Numbered from the stretch's first letter, positions 25,301 to 38,143 are shown. The stretch: DNA of 64,000 nt from Trochalopteron elliotii (GCA_024734555.1 JANPWX010020199.1:676985-740984); one strand, 5' to 3'. Numbers and translations are program-made. Notes: generated from the letters alone by a model not told the origin.

Positions 25301-26139
25301 AAAAGGAATCCAACAGCAACTCTTTTTTTGTTACCATAACTTATCATTTTTGGCTTTTTAAAAAGGCTTAATATTGTAATTAAAATGTGTTTCAGGCAAG
25401 AAAGTTAGTTTTCCTTAGCTGAACTTCAATATAAATTTGTTTTCTTTTTACTCAGGTACATCTTCAACATAAATGAATTTTGACATAATCTCAAATAGTA
25501 ATCAAATTACACACAGAAAATCTTTTAGATAATGAGTATAATTCACATTGCTCTTTCCAAACAATATTTTCTTAAAGTACTTGTGCAATTCATGGAGCAC
25601 AAATGCACAGGACTTCTGATGGTGCATTCTAGTCCAAGTGACAAATTTTCATTGACATGAAAGGGATTTAGATATCTAACTAGTTAGACAGCCTTTGTTC
25701 TTCTTCATCTAAAAACAGTTTGCATGAGATCAAAATATAATTGCTGCCCACCTGTTAGTGCAAACTTCTGCAGACTGACTAAAAATCTGGACATCTGAAA
25801 TATTACATACAGAAGGAGTATAATACAGGATGATTACAAACACACTGAAAATTTGGATTTGGGAAACACTCCTGACCGCAGTATATTTGTCAATCTGTGT
25901 CTCTTAGAGCTTCAATTCCTTCTGTTCTGTGTCAGGTAAGTACTCCTAGGAGTTCAGTCTGGTACTGATAGTACATGAGGGGTGGATCTTTTCTGAGTTT
26001 TATCAGCAAAATGACATATATTGATAACACAAGCGCCTGCCTGCTTTTTCACACCTGCTCTAGTAAGTGCTATTAGTCTTAAGCTTTAATGAGCAATTCA
26101 GCAAATCATATTTTTAAAAAATCAAGGGAGATTGCAAAA

Positions 26140-26527
26140 TATCGTGGTTCTGGCCCAGATCAGCAGGAAAGAGGCACAGGCAAGATATTCTGTTATTTGA
26201 TACCATCTTATGTCACTGCCAGGGGCAGGGAAAAGGGACTGTCTCTCACTTCCAAGAAGAGAGCTCCTTTCTGGTTGGGAAAAATGTGGATACACTCCGG
26301 TCAGGGCCCTGCAATAAGCATTCTTGCATGTGAATGCTTTTGTCATTAATATTGTTGCTGTTACTGTTTGTTTTCTTATCTCAACTCACGATCTTTATCG
26401 TGTGTGCTCCCAGTTCTTCTCTCCCGCCACTCTCCCAGGGCAGTGGGAGCAAGCGAGTGGCAGTTTGATTTGGAAAATCGCAGTGGGAGGAGTAATTCAG
26501 GGACTACCATTCCTAAATCACAATACA
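26140..26527 (+). mobile_element. solo ERVL-like LTR, copy 2 (internal deletion)
   Basis: It aligns with the sense strand of 43397-43982 and with copy 1. Shared are the GGACTxTCTCACTTC block, GCATGTGAAT, TAATATTGTTGCTGTTACTG, a TATCTCAAC block followed by GATCT, and the ending block ACCATTCCTAAA followed by TCACAATACA. Relative to both other copies it lacks about 30 bases between GTTTTCT and TATCTCAAC near 26375-26380 (the TCATTGCTG...AATTGTTCC block). The left edge is approximate. No internal region is attached. Confidence 0.75.
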
Positions 26528-29500
26528 GGTAAAAAGGTAAGAAACTAAGAAAATAAGAGAGATGAGGGGGATGAGGAGAAGGATTTACACTTTCTGAGTA
26601 GAGAAAAATTCTCAAGCTGACATTCTGCAAAGACTTTGCAAAAAAATATTCAGTGCTGAGGATAATGCTGCCACTGAACAATAAAGATGTTTGCTTGCAG
26701 AAATGCTGAAAGACTGACATCAATCACAGTTAACTGCAGCATCTCTGCGCATGTTTTGCACCCTGGAGGGCTGCCAGCTTGTGCCTCAGGTGTACCTGAT
26801 TATGAGACCACAGAGGACTGTGATGATGTCTGATGGGACACTTGTGTCAATGTTCAGCCTACAAAGGCATCTTTGGTTTCGTCTCTCACCTATTTTTTCT
26901 TTCCTTTCTAAATACAGTCTTTCCTTTTATTTCTTAATTGGAGCTTAATAAATATGCATGTATCATCACATTTCAAAAGCCAAATCTTATTGCTGAGGCT
27001 AATACTGATGGAATTCCCTTTTTCTCTGAGCTAGCTTATCAGGACCCTTTATTTCTTTTTGATAACCCCATAACTCCTTTAAAGAGGTTAAGGAGCCCAA
27101 CTAACTTTGAATCCTTCTTTAAAATAGAATATCCATCTGATGTGGAGTGAGAAGGAAATAAAAATCCCATTCCCTGACAATTACCACTTTTACAGTTGAT
27201 TTCAGTTGTTGTAACACTAAGATTAAATGTATTAAAAGTGCCCAAACAGCAAAACTTCATAAAACACACATAATGTCCACAAAGTACTCACAGGTATTTA
27301 TTGCACCTTATTAGCTTGCTCTCATATTCCTAGTTCATGCTGAAGATTAAAGGAAGTTCTTAGCACTGGAGAAGACTTGTAGCCAAATGATGTAGAAGAG
27401 AAGACTGTAAGAATTGCTGTAAAATGTAAGCTTCATTTAGCATTGGATACAGGATATGAAGAGGTCCCCAGTCCATGCACCTCACTTGCAGTCTCAGTCT
27501 GCAGCAAGACCTCTCCTGTGGACACTCCACAGCAGCCAAGTAAAGATTCATGGAAAATAAAAAGGAAAGAGTTCAGTTTCTTCTTCTGTACTGGACAAGA
27601 GAACAGTAGTATACTCACCTTGCAATTCACTATCTTCTCTTCAATAAAACAGCATGCTAATATCACATAAACCTGACCCTAGTGTTTTAGTTCTCAAGTT
27701 GTTTTCAAACTGGATCTCACAAGAGAAAAAACTTGCATTTCTTTACCCTTAGGATGCTTCTCTTCTCACCTTTCAAACACCTGCTATAAACAGTGGAATC
27801 AGCATAGCTTTGAAAAGGTCCCAGGGGCCTTTTGTCAAAGGAGATTTTAGGGATTGCTATCAGCTTATCTGTTATAATCACATACCTGTTAAACCAGTTA
27901 GAGAAGAAACAGTTACTGTTATCATAGGAATTTATATGATTTGACTCTCTTTAACACAAAAGGTACAATAAATACCTCTGAAAAGATTCTTGCAAGGCAT
28001 TTGAGAACTTGGAATTACTGTCTCAAACTGCTTTGCATTTTGCTTGCCTTATCTGTTAGACTGGGTCCATGTGTAGGCTTATGCCTTCACCTCTTTTAAT
28101 TGTGTTAATAATTTTTTTAATCACTGGCAGGGGATGAGTTGGGAAGCAACTGCATAAATGCGTCTTTGGTATGACACCACAGTATCAAGGGCTTGATTAG
28201 GAGGTATCTTAGGTCTTTTATACCTCAAGTTCAGATCACTTGCTTCAAAAAACTGCTTTTTTTGTCTTGACTGTTTTTATATCTTCAATTTGTGCTTACA
28301 TGTGGTGGTGAATTTTAAACTTGGAAAAGTGACAGAGATTTGCTTTTCCTTCAAACAGATGCAGGACCAACACATTCCCCCTGATGACTAATATAGTCTA
28401 GCCCTAAACAGAGGAATTCAGCATGCTCAGACAGACATGGTCTCTCCACCTCAGTAAGTAAAAGTAATTCTATAATACTTCAGAGAAGTCCTCTGAAAAT
28501 ATACCAGGAGAACCAGAGGAGGACCTAGGTAAGACACAGATCTGCACCTCAAGAATGCAGAACTATGAAATAAAGTGTGCAAGTGGTAAGGTGGAACCCA
28601 TGAGTAATTTGTTTAACCAGAGACAAACTGCTCCTCTAAGCTTATGGATCAGCATTCCCTAATAGATCTGCCTTCTGCAGCTTAGACAGCACAGATTGTC
28701 ATGAGTGTCTGTGTCATATGTGTGGCTGCACCTGAATGAGCTGACTTCTCCAATAAAATCACCATCATTCACAATCCTCACAGTTACAGATCCCAGCCTT
28801 ATTGTGATACAGGCTGAAGTAGCATGTAGTTGGAGACACTAAAAGTTACACAAGAATCCTTAACTCACTGAACTATTTCTTGTCACTTCTTTCTTCCACC
28901 TTATTGCCTACTCCTTGCTGAGCTTCACTGGCACTTGCCTGGTTCCACAAGTTGATCTACAAACACTGCAGAACACCTGTTCATTATAAAACTTACAACT
29001 GCAACAGTGAATAAAAAGCTGAGGAGCATTTCACAAGAAAATGCTGATATGAGATGTGGGGACATAACGGCACAATGAGTGGAGACAGGTGAAACTCAAA
29101 GACTGACACAAGTCTCAGTTTAAACAGATGAAGAATTATTGGAAAATATGCCACAACCCAGAAGTCTTTGACTCTTCCTTTTCTTTCAAGTAAGTGCTGA
29201 ACTCCAATTACATTGGAAACTACATAAAATCTGCTTAAAAGGACATGGCTCCATATTAGTTTCAATGAAACAAATTTTGACAAAGAAATGGTTATCACTT
29301 GGAATAAATGAGTTTTTCAGCTCTGAAAAGTGGGTGGTAAAAAACCACAAAAACAAATAACAAATAAGCTGCTGGGACAGTTTGGATAGGACAAAACCAT
29401 ATGAAATGGATAGAACCACTTGATAAATGGGTATGAATGTTAAAACCATAAATGGTCTGTCTATAAAACCAAATCTGAGTGTTAAGAAAAAGGTATCTTT

Positions 29501-32500
29501 TTTCCTTCTACAGAAATACATTGGCAAACAAAATAGAAGAGACCAGGAGCAACAGAAGAAGTTTTAAAAAGTTCCTAGAATAAAAGGTATGATTTGCTTT
29601 GCTGGAAAAACTACATGTAGGCAGACAGAGCTGGTTCATTCTGACCCGTGCTTAAGGAATCATCCACAGTCATGGATGAATTGAGAATGAATAGATAAGC
29701 AGGTACTTCCTACCTTGTCTGTTTCTGCTTCTTTTGCTAGCTATTCCTTCTGTGAATAAACATGGAAGGCTTCTTCAGGTATAAGAAAGCATGAACCACT
29801 GGAAAATCACACAGTCCATGCAGGCCTTAAGGGTGCAATGAAAGTAACTGTAAATTTTTTTTAATTTTTTTTTTCAGAAGCATGATGTTTTCTAGAAAGC
29901 ATGTCAGAAAATCTAAGGCAAAAGGTACTGCTGCAGCTCATGGCCTAGGCAGCACTCAGGAGCAATGTATGAGGAAAATTATACCATATGGTAGCCTGGG
30001 TGGCTTAGTTAAGGAGTCAGCTTATATCTTATTGAATGTAATTTTTACAGATAAAAGCAGCATGGAACAAAATAACTGTGGATTTCATTAAAGGGAGTGA
30101 TGAACAAAGAAAAAGGGAGGGAAAAGGAGTGACAGAAGAGAAGAACCAGGAAAATATCAAAGGACATAGAGAATTCTGAGGGATTTCTTTAAAGAAGAGT
30201 TTGTGAGAATCAGTGAAAGACTGAAATAAATGTGGAGGATGCAACAAAAATAGAAGAAAAAGTGTACATGACTAACCAAAACCACTGCCTGATGGTATCA
30301 GTATCCCCTTCAATCTCCCAAAAGCTTAGCTTGAGCTGGTCCTGCAACCTTCTCTGTTGCCCTCTGAGCTAAAGGGAACTGCCATACCCCATCTCATGTT
30401 CCAGTCAGCAGTGGGTTCTCACAGGTTCTCTATTTCTGTATAATCTAGAAGACATGACCTGATTTTAGGTTATGAGCCATCTAAGTGCATACAAATTGTC
30501 CTTTTGGTTTGTTTTCTGCATACAGATTGTGCTTTGTAACTGTGCATCACTACAGTTTAGTTCTTCATCCAAGTGCTATTATCTGTGCTGAAGTAGTGTA
30601 GAACTGCACCATGTCCATGCTGCTACTTCTGCTGGGTCAAAATGCCTCATCCAATCTTTTCATTGAGGACTAATTTTAAATATAAATTTATTTTCAGTTC
30701 TTATATTGGACTGTGCTTCCTACCCTCTGTCAATCCACTGTTCCTTGTGCCCTCAAAACAGCTATTGGGCAGAAAAGACATCTAAGAATAGCTAAAATAT
30801 TACAAACCTTTTTAAAGTCAGTAATTCCCTTGAAACATTCAGCAGCACCACTGTCTTCGATGAGAACTGGCCAATGAAAGAAAAAGATTTTTTTCCAGGG
30901 GATGGACACCATAGCAGAGGCATTATTTTGTTAGAGAATCACATTAAAAATCCTTATTAAGTTGCTTCCCCTGACTGTAACAGTACTGCTGAATGTGTGA
31001 AACAAGATAATGGACTGATATAAAATACTCCACAACCAGTGCCATAACTATTGATTATCCCTGACTGTGATATCACCACCTGTGTGGTGATAGAGAGCTT
31101 CCATTCATCCACATGAGATCTGTGCTCTCCTTTGGTAACATCCAAGTCCTTTAATTCCTAACACCACTGACTCACAGGTGGCCCCAGGATAAAGGACAGA
31201 GAATAGATTTCTAACACTGCAAGGGAACATTTTTATCCAAGTTTCTATGTCAGCTCTTTATACAGAGGCCCACTGGAGGAATTTGCATTTCCCCACCTCT
31301 AGAACATTCAAGTAACCATACCTTTGAGTAACTCCTTTGAGTAAGTCCATCTCTACATCTGCCATCTAACACGGGCAGAAAACTGTCCCAGTGCTGTATA
31401 CTTCTACTTTCAAAACATCCATTCTGGGTAGAAATAATATCACATACATACTTTTTCTTTCAGTGTAAAAAATGGCATTTTCCCATGATTGGTAAGTTTC
31501 GTTTTGGAGGCAAATGATTACAGCTCACACCTTTTATGGCTACAAGCAGAAGGGAAAAGCAAGATGTAGACATAGTTATATTTTAGAACAATAAATTGGG
31601 ACAGAAAAGTCAAACAGGAAGCTGAAACTGCCTTCTAGCCTTCTGTTTCATAACTAGGCTGCCATATTAAATATCTTTGTGGAATAAACAGAGCAAAATA
31701 ACCTCTTCCTATTGTACACTCTATTCAAACTCTGTTCAAACCAGATAAGATAAAGAGGAGAGAATGTGAGGATTTTGCCAACACTTTCATCAGGGAAGCA
31801 GCCATTCCATAACTCCACCAGAGACATTATGATTGTGAGTTTACATTGCAGTGAGTTTATATTGTTATATTAAACAACACCATTAGAAATGTGTTCCAAC
31901 TACAGTTTTAATAGAGAACAATATAAATGCAAAGTATTTTTATTATCCTTCCATCTGGTAATTTTCAAGTGCTTTGCAGATGTTAGGAAGCCAAGCCCCA
32001 TAATTCATGATGACATAATGTTTCAGAAAATCAAAGCAAGTTGCAATCCATGTTGCTTTTCTGGGTCAGATACTTGTTCAGGAGTTTGCTACATCTCCCA
32101 GGAAATCTAATGAAATACACAGACCAGGACTGAGAGAGGTTGTCCAAAAAACCTTGAGAAAATGTGTTTTTATTACAATGAAAAGGTATCTGTCAGTGTT
32201 AGACATATATGTATTCTGACTTCCTTGAGTTGAAATGTCATTAATATTTTTATTTGCATGAGTCTAGGGCAAAACTGAAATGATCCTACCAGGGTATCAT
32301 TCTGAATTTTTATTTTCCTTCTGCAGCTGCTATGGGAGAAAATTTGAATCAGTGTTATCCACCTAAATAACAAGTGGAATTTAAATGTTTATTTCCACAG
32401 AAAATGGTTAAGCGTACTCTTTTCAAACATCTGCAAGAACAAAGACAGTATGCGTATTTTGAAATAGTGGCAGAATTTTGTGTTGAGATTAGAAGACATT

Positions 32501-33000
32501 AGTCATATGCAATGCAATATAGTCAAATCAAGGGGAAAATATCGATGATCAATTGACACTATCATCTGTAAGACACTATCAACTGTTAATTAAAATAAAA
32601 TAAAGGTATGATTCCAAGCAGTGGAAGTTAAAAAATCCAAAGAAGACGAAATAAAAGTGAGGGTCTTTTCAGGATGAAGAAATTACTATCAAAAATGACA
32701 TCCAGAGAACAAGGAGGAATACATGTAAAGGAAAGAACTTAGGGGGAATGCTTTAAGGTGAGTGGAAGGACAAAGGCAAAATAAGAAAAAGAGAGGAGAC
32801 TGCCAGGTCAAGCAAAGGGAAAGGTTCCTGAGTGAAAGCAACAACTTTTTTTCCATCCTTTTAAAAGCCTGACAATTTCTTTGGCAGAAAATGCTTGGCA
32901 GAGGAGCTGGAATGGAGCAGGATGTTTTAGAGGAAATTCAGAAATAGCAAAGAATTGAAGGGACAAAGTTCATGCTAGTTTAAGAAAAAAAGAAAAATCT
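26528..33000. other. unique AT-rich sequence, no gene seen
   Basis: 6.5 kb with no recognised exon or transposon. An imperfect 16-bp tandem pair lies at 31836-31867. From about 32600 the plus strand becomes purine-rich. Overlapping minus-strand frames at 28993-29527 (101 and 113 codons) are aromatic-rich, as expected from AT-rich DNA, and match no family I know. Confidence 0.55.
31836..31867. repeat. imperfect 16-bp tandem pair
   Basis: GTGAGTTTACATTGCA is followed directly by GTGAGTTTATATTGTT, with three differences. Confidence 0.85.
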
Positions 33001-33103
33001 CAGAATATTCTGAGTTGGAAGGGGCTCACAAGGATCATTGGGTCCAATTCTTAACTGAATGGCCCATATGGGGATTGAACACACAAACTTGATGTAAAAT
33101 GAA
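33001..33103 (-). mobile_element. tRNA-Ile-derived SINE fragment with CR1 tail (TguSINE1-like)
   Basis: On the minus strand the element starts with the 3' half of a tRNA-Ile-like sequence: the T arm with a B-box-like GTTCAATCCCC, then ATATGGGCCA, which corresponds to the acceptor stem 3' strand with terminal CCA. This is followed by a CR1-type tail (CAATGATCC, then CCCCTTCCAACTCAGAAT and ATTCTG). This tRNA-plus-CR1 design is that of TguSINE1 of zebra finch, which uses the CR1 machinery. The A box, D arm and most of the anticodon arm are absent, so the copy is 5'-truncated and cannot be transcribed by RNA polymerase III as a complete unit. Confidence 0.78.
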
Positions 33104-34329
33104 GATATTAGTCAAGGGACATAGAAAGGGATTAAAAACCATAAAATTTTTTGTGGAATTGGAAACTGCATGATGATTACTTTATCCTTCTTTCTTCAGC
33201 AAGACACAGTGACATTAAAGTAAGTTGAAATCAAAGAAAAAAGGAATGCTAAAAATATGCAAAGAAATGTGCCCTTCAAAAGGACCCAAGGAAGCAAAAG
33301 GCAAGAGGAACAACAAAGGAGAGAAGATCAGGCAGGAGAGCTAACAAAATGGATGTAGAATAGATAAGAGGAGCAGAAGCAAGTAATTCAATGAAAAACT
33401 GCAGTGAGCAGAAACCAAAATGGCTGGCTTAGAGCATGGATCTGTCCAGGCAATGAGACCAAGAGACTGCAAGGGAGGGTAGGTGGGATACTGTGGAATG
33501 ACAAGACCTTCACTGTGGAAGCCACAGTTCCCTCAGCATGACTAGAGAACTGAGGAGAAAGGGAGTGCCAGGATCACAGAAGGAATAGGAAGGAGAATCA
33601 AAAGAATGGCAGGTGAGTGCAACAGAGGCAGATGAGCACAGAGGAAGGAAGATACTAGATATGACAGATCCTGTCTGCATTTATATGTTTTGTTACTGCT
33701 TGAGCAACCTGCAGTACTACTGTGAGCTATTTGAAAAAAGGAAGATAAATTTAGGGTTTGCCTCCTGTAAAATTCCTAAAACATTTTAAAAATTTGGTAA
33801 TCCAAGTCTATACCTTGACTAAACTAAGTTCACATTTCAGGTTTGAATGAAAACCCAAAGTTATTTGAAATAAGTTTTTGTTTATGGTTTAAAATATTTA
33901 TGGAATAAATGAAGAAGCTTTCTAAAAAATAGTGCACACACATATATACATTATAAGGATAATATGGTCTCTTTGAGAAACTACCACAGGGATGATGTGA
34001 AAACATCTGATGAAACCTGTAGGGCACTTATCATTCTTATTTGTTGGACTGTATGTGTGTATATATATATATATAATCTCAAGCACATCTTAAAACAGAA
34101 TTGCATGGTAACTAAAAGTGGAAGAGATTTGACAGTACACATTATATCTTAGTGCAGAAGAAATTATGAATGTTCATTTTAATTACAGATAATTGAAATC
34201 TGCTATTCAGCATTATAAGACTACACAATAAGATACCACAAATGCATTAAATCTCATTCTTTTTGTGGCTCAGAAAGCAACCAGCACACAATCAGTACAC
34301 AATCTTTTCATTAGGCAGAGAATTATTGG
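33104..34329. other. unique, purine-rich on plus strand, no gene seen
   Basis: No exon or transposon recognised. Up to about 33660 the plus strand is strikingly rich in G and A (many GGAAG, AAAGG and GAGAA words). A TA microsatellite lies at 34051-34075. Confidence 0.55.
34051..34075. repeat. (TG)n(TA)n microsatellite
   Basis: Short TG units pass into a TA array. Confidence 0.9.
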
Positions 34330-36930
34330 GGTGATTGAAGAATTCAGCTGTGGCTGATGATGAAGTTGAATGCCTATGGGTAAGAATTAAGGGGAAGGCC
34401 AACAAAGCTGACATCCTACTGGGAGTCTGTTATTGTCCACCCAACCAGGAAGAAGAGGTGGACAACTTATTCTATAAGCAGCTAGATAATGTTTCTGGAT
34501 TATCAGCTCTTGTTCTTTTAGGCGACTTCAACCTGCCAGACACCTGCTGGGAACTTAATACAGCAGAAAAGAGGCAGTCCAGGAAGATTTTAGAGTGTGT
34601 GGAGGACAATTTTGTGTTTCAGATGGTGGGTGAGCCCACCAGAGGAGGGACTATGTTAGATCTGCTGTTTGCAAATAGAGATGGGCTGGTGGGAGATGTG
34701 GTGGTTAGAGGGCACTTGGGACACAGTGACTATGAAATTATAGTTTTCAATATATGGTGAAATCAGGAGGAACATCAATAAGACTTTTACATTAGACTTC
34801 CAGAGGGCAGATATTGGCCTATTTAGGAGACTTACTCAGAGAGTTCCTTGGGAAGCAGCCCTTAAAAACAAAGGAGTCCAGGAAAGGGCATGCTTCAAAA
34901 CAGAGATCTTGAGGGCACAGGAACAGACTGTCCCTGTGTGCTGAAAGCTGAGTTGATGAGGCAAATGTAGGCAACAAGATTTTGAAGGAACTTAGAAATA
35001 AAAAGAGGATGTATCATCTTTGGAAGGATGGTCAGGTCTCTCAGGAAGTATTTAAGGGGGCTGCTAGAGCATGTAGGAAAAAAAATTTGGGAGGCCAAAG
35101 CTCAGTTCGAACTTAATTTGGCGACTTTTGTAGAGGATAGTAAAAAATGTTTTTACAAATATATTAATGGCAAAAGGAAGGGTAAGACCAACCTTTGCTC
35201 TCTACTGAATGTAGGAGGTAACTTAGCAACTGCAGATGAAGGGAAGGTGGAAGTGCTTAATGCCTACTTTGCCTCAGTCTTTAGTGGGAAGGTGGCTTGT
35301 CCTCAGGACAACTGTCCTCCTGGGTTGGTTGATGGTGTCAGGGAGCAGAATGGTCCCCCCATTATCCAAGAGGAGGCAGTCAGAGAACTGCTGAGATGCT
35401 TGGGTATTCATAAATCTATGGGACCAGACGGGATCCATCCCAGAGATGAGAGAGCTGGCAGATGAGCTTGCAAAGCCACTCTCCATCATTTACCATCAGT
35501 CCTGGCTCACTGGTGAGGTTCCAGGTGACTGGAAGCTGGCCAATGTGACAGTCATTCACAAAAAGGGTGGGAAGGAGGATCCTGGAAATTATAGGCCAGT
35601 CAGCCTGACCTCAGTACTTGGCAAGATAATGGAACTTTATACTGAGTGTCATCACACAGAATTTACAGGATGGCCAGGGTATCAGACCCAGCCAGCATGG
35701 GTTTAGGAGGGGTAGGTTATGTTTGACCAACCTGATCTCCTTTTATGACCAAGTGACCCGCCTGGTGGATGCAGGGAAGGCTGTGGATGTTGTCTATTTG
35801 GACTTCAGCAAGGCCTTTGACACTGCCCCCCCCAGCACAGCCCTGGATAAGCTGGCAGCTCATGGCTTGGGCAGGAGCACTCTTTGCTGGGTTAGGAACT
35901 GTCTGGATGGCCAAGGCCAGAGCGTGGTGGTGGTGGTGAGTGGTGCTGCATCCAGCTGGCAGCCAGTCACCAGTGGTGTCCCTCAGAGGTCTGTGCTGAG
36001 GCCAGTTCAGTTCAATATCTTTATTGATGACATGGATAAGGGAATTGAGTCTTTCATTAGTAAATTTGCAGATGACACTAAGCTGGGAAGTGACACTAAG
36101 TGTGGGAAGGTAGGAGGGCTCTGCAGAGAGACCTGGAATGGTTGGATGGATGGACAGAGTCTAACAAGATGCAGTTTAATAATTCCAAGTGCCAAGTCCT
36201 GCATTTTGGCCACAATAACCCCCTGCAGCACTATAGGCTGGGGACGGTGTGGCTGGACAGTGCCCAGGCAGAAAGGGACCTGGCAGTTCTGGTGACAGCA
36301 GCTGAACGTGACCCAGCAGTGTGCCCACGTGGCCAAGAAGGCAAAGGCATCCTGGCCTGGATCAGGAGTAGTGCGGCCAGCAGGAGCAGGGAGGTCATTC
36401 TTCCCCTGTACTGGGCACTGGTGAGGCCACACCTTGAGTGCTGTGCCCAGTTCTGGGCCCTCAGTTCAGGAAGGACATTGAGACACTTGAGCACGTCCAG
36501 AGGAGGCAACGAGGCTGGTGAGGGGCTTGGAACACAAACCCTGTGAGGAACAACTGAGGGAGCTGGGGTTGTTTAGCCTGGAGAAAAGGAGACTCAGAGG
36601 TGACCTTATCACTCTCTACAACTTTCTGAAGGGTGGCTGTAGTTGGTGGGGGTTGGTCTCTTTCTCCAGGCAGCAACTGACAGAATGAGAGGACACAGTC
36701 TTAGGCTGCACCAAGGGAAATATAGGCTGGATATTAGGAGAAAGTTCTTTTATGGAAAGAGTAGTAAAGTACTGGAATGGTCTGCCTGGGGAGATGGTGG
36801 AATCACCATCCCTGGATGTGTTTAAAAAAGGACTGGACATGGCACTCAGTGCCATGGTTTAGTTTAGGTGTTAGGGTGTGGGTTGGACTCGATGTTCTTG
36901 AAGGTCTCTTCCAACCTTGTGATTCTGTGG
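34330..36930 (+). mobile_element. CR1 LINE, long 5'-truncated copy
   Basis: About 2.6 kb of a CR1 element: the second half of the endonuclease domain, the whole reverse transcriptase and the 3' UTR. It ends with GGTTGGACTCGATG, then CTTCCAACCTTGTGATTCTGTG-type sequence at 36882-36930, the hallmark of CR1. A full CR1 is about 4.5 kb, so ORF1 and the start of ORF2 are missing, as is usual for target-primed reverse transcription that stops early. Several in-frame breaks make it inactive. It is the best preserved coding relic in the window. Confidence 0.95.
34335..36546 (+). pseudogene. CR1 ORF2 relic (APE endonuclease / reverse transcriptase)
   Basis: The frame at 34335-34760 carries the C-terminal half of an APE-type endonuclease, with GDFNLPD (34521-34541) and GHSDYE (34719-34736), both catalytic-site motifs. 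A stop at 34758-34760 and others up to about 35027 interrupt the same frame. It resumes at 35028-35465 with the linker and RT fingers (GPDGIHPR), then shifts frame near 35446-35460, again at about 35640-35720, and again near 36100. RT motif [11 protein letters not shown] is at 35795-35824 and motif C FADD at 36065-36076, so both catalytic Asp groups remain. The intervening GVPQ block reads [10 protein letters not shown], where the Gly residues expected after Q and L are Arg. In life this protein nicks the target and copies CR1 RNA; this copy cannot be made as one chain. Confidence 0.9.
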
Positions 36931-37627
36931 CTTGTCACATGATCTGCATATCCAGTTCTGATATAGTAAGTGTTCTGTGAATAGCACTGTTCCTTTTTTC
37001 TTTTATTCTGTGACAGAAATAAAGGACACAAGCAGCAATCTGATGCTCTGCCATAAGCAGCTAGTGGTAAGCCTTTTTGTATCACAATTCCAGTACCACA
37101 TATTTTCCATCTGCACTGAGATACATCCAAAGAGATGGCTATTCCTGCATGAAGGGTCTGCATTTACTAACCGTTAGCTGCTTGTTCCTTTCAGAATCCC
37201 TGAAATGAAATGAGAAGGAAAACTGCCTGGATCTTGAGCATCGTTTCACGGTGTTTTTCAGTGAATCAATACAGCAAAAACTTTGCATTTTTTTTCCTCT
37301 GGGATACTCTTTTGGCTTGTAACTGTACCATGTTTTTTGCTGGACACCCCCCCTCTTTAAGAAACTAGCAAAATCAGTGGAAGACTGACATAACCTTGAC
37401 TCACCCTATTTCTGCTTGATGCTGCAAATTACCTTGCAAACTCCAGGGAGGAACTGCAGTCCACCATGGAGGCTTACTCCCCACTATTGACCTCAACCCT
37501 CATTCTACAAAAGACTGCTGGCTAATCAGTGATTTGGCATGAACATCAATAGCCCCAATCTTTTTTAGTTTATAAACAATACTTATTAAAGAGAAACACA
37601 AATTCAGTTTCTGAGAGGCTTTTGAAG
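36931..37627. other. unique spacer between CR1 and ERV copy 2
   Basis: No recognisable exon or repeat. Part of it (37560-37620) weakly resembles sequence near 41090-41160 (CTTATTAAAGA then CAGTTTCT), but the match is too short to define an element. Confidence 0.5.
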
Positions 37628-38143
37628 TGATACCAAAAATGGGCCAGACAGAAGCTTTCTAACACTGTTTTGAGTATTAGAAATCAGGCATTCTTTATTG
37701 CAGCACACTGGTCACTCAGAGGATCCTTCCTCTAGTCAAGTGCCTCAAGCATCAGCTAAACAGAACTTTTATCATAAACAGTGATTACGTATTCATCACC
37801 TATCCCTGATTATCTGATATATATGTATTACTTTATTTTACATGGTTGTACTCTTAATGGAAGTCCTTATGGGGTTCTTTGGTGACTGTCTTTAACTTTC
37901 AGTTAAAGTCTTTTTTAGGTGGTTGTTCCTCAACCCCTACTTGTGAGTAAGTGCAATATCATCGTTTTGTATAACTTCTGCTTTATCAGCTTTGCAGAGC
38001 TGAGCTGGCATCCTGCTTGAGTTTGCATGAATTTGCACAACTCCTGTTTGCCTAAGTTGCATCCTCTATTTCTCCAAGGCGTGCTGTTCTGTTTGACTAT
38101 CCTTACAAGAATAAAATTCTGTCCTGTTCTGCTGCTCTTATCA
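37628..38143 (-). repeat. 3' LTR of ERV copy 2
   Basis: A 516-bp LTR with matching ends: the plus strand begins TGATA (37628) and ends TATCA (38139-38143), a perfect 5-bp terminal inverted repeat with TG...CA borders. AATAAA on the minus strand is at 37694-37699, 66 bases from the 3' end. It is preceded in the sense direction by a polypurine tract, which fixes the U3 border. The AATAAA-U5 part and the U3 part near 37860 align with the LTR of copy 1. Confidence 0.82.

Larger units (their letters stand above)
16400..26139. other. unique AT-rich sequence with microsatellites, no gene seen
   Basis: 9.7 kb without a recognised transposon, exon or RNA gene. It contains a TG-rich tract (19252-19293), an A/G-rich tract (19683-19713), a GACA/GATA microsatellite (21132-21161) and a 44-base A run (22328-22371). 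The three overlapping plus-strand frames at 20123-20867 and the 82-codon frame at 23482-23730 show no motif I can assign. Confidence 0.55.

Noticed and set aside
28993..29527. Minus-strand frames of 101 and 113 codons rich in Phe and Leu, resembling membrane proteins
   Set aside because: The composition is that of translated AT-rich DNA, the two frames overlap in different phases, and no receptor or transporter motif is present.
33001..33103. Possible tRNA gene on the minus strand because of a B-box-like sequence and CCA
   Set aside because: The D arm, A box and anticodon arm are missing, and a CR1 tail follows the CCA, so it is a truncated SINE.
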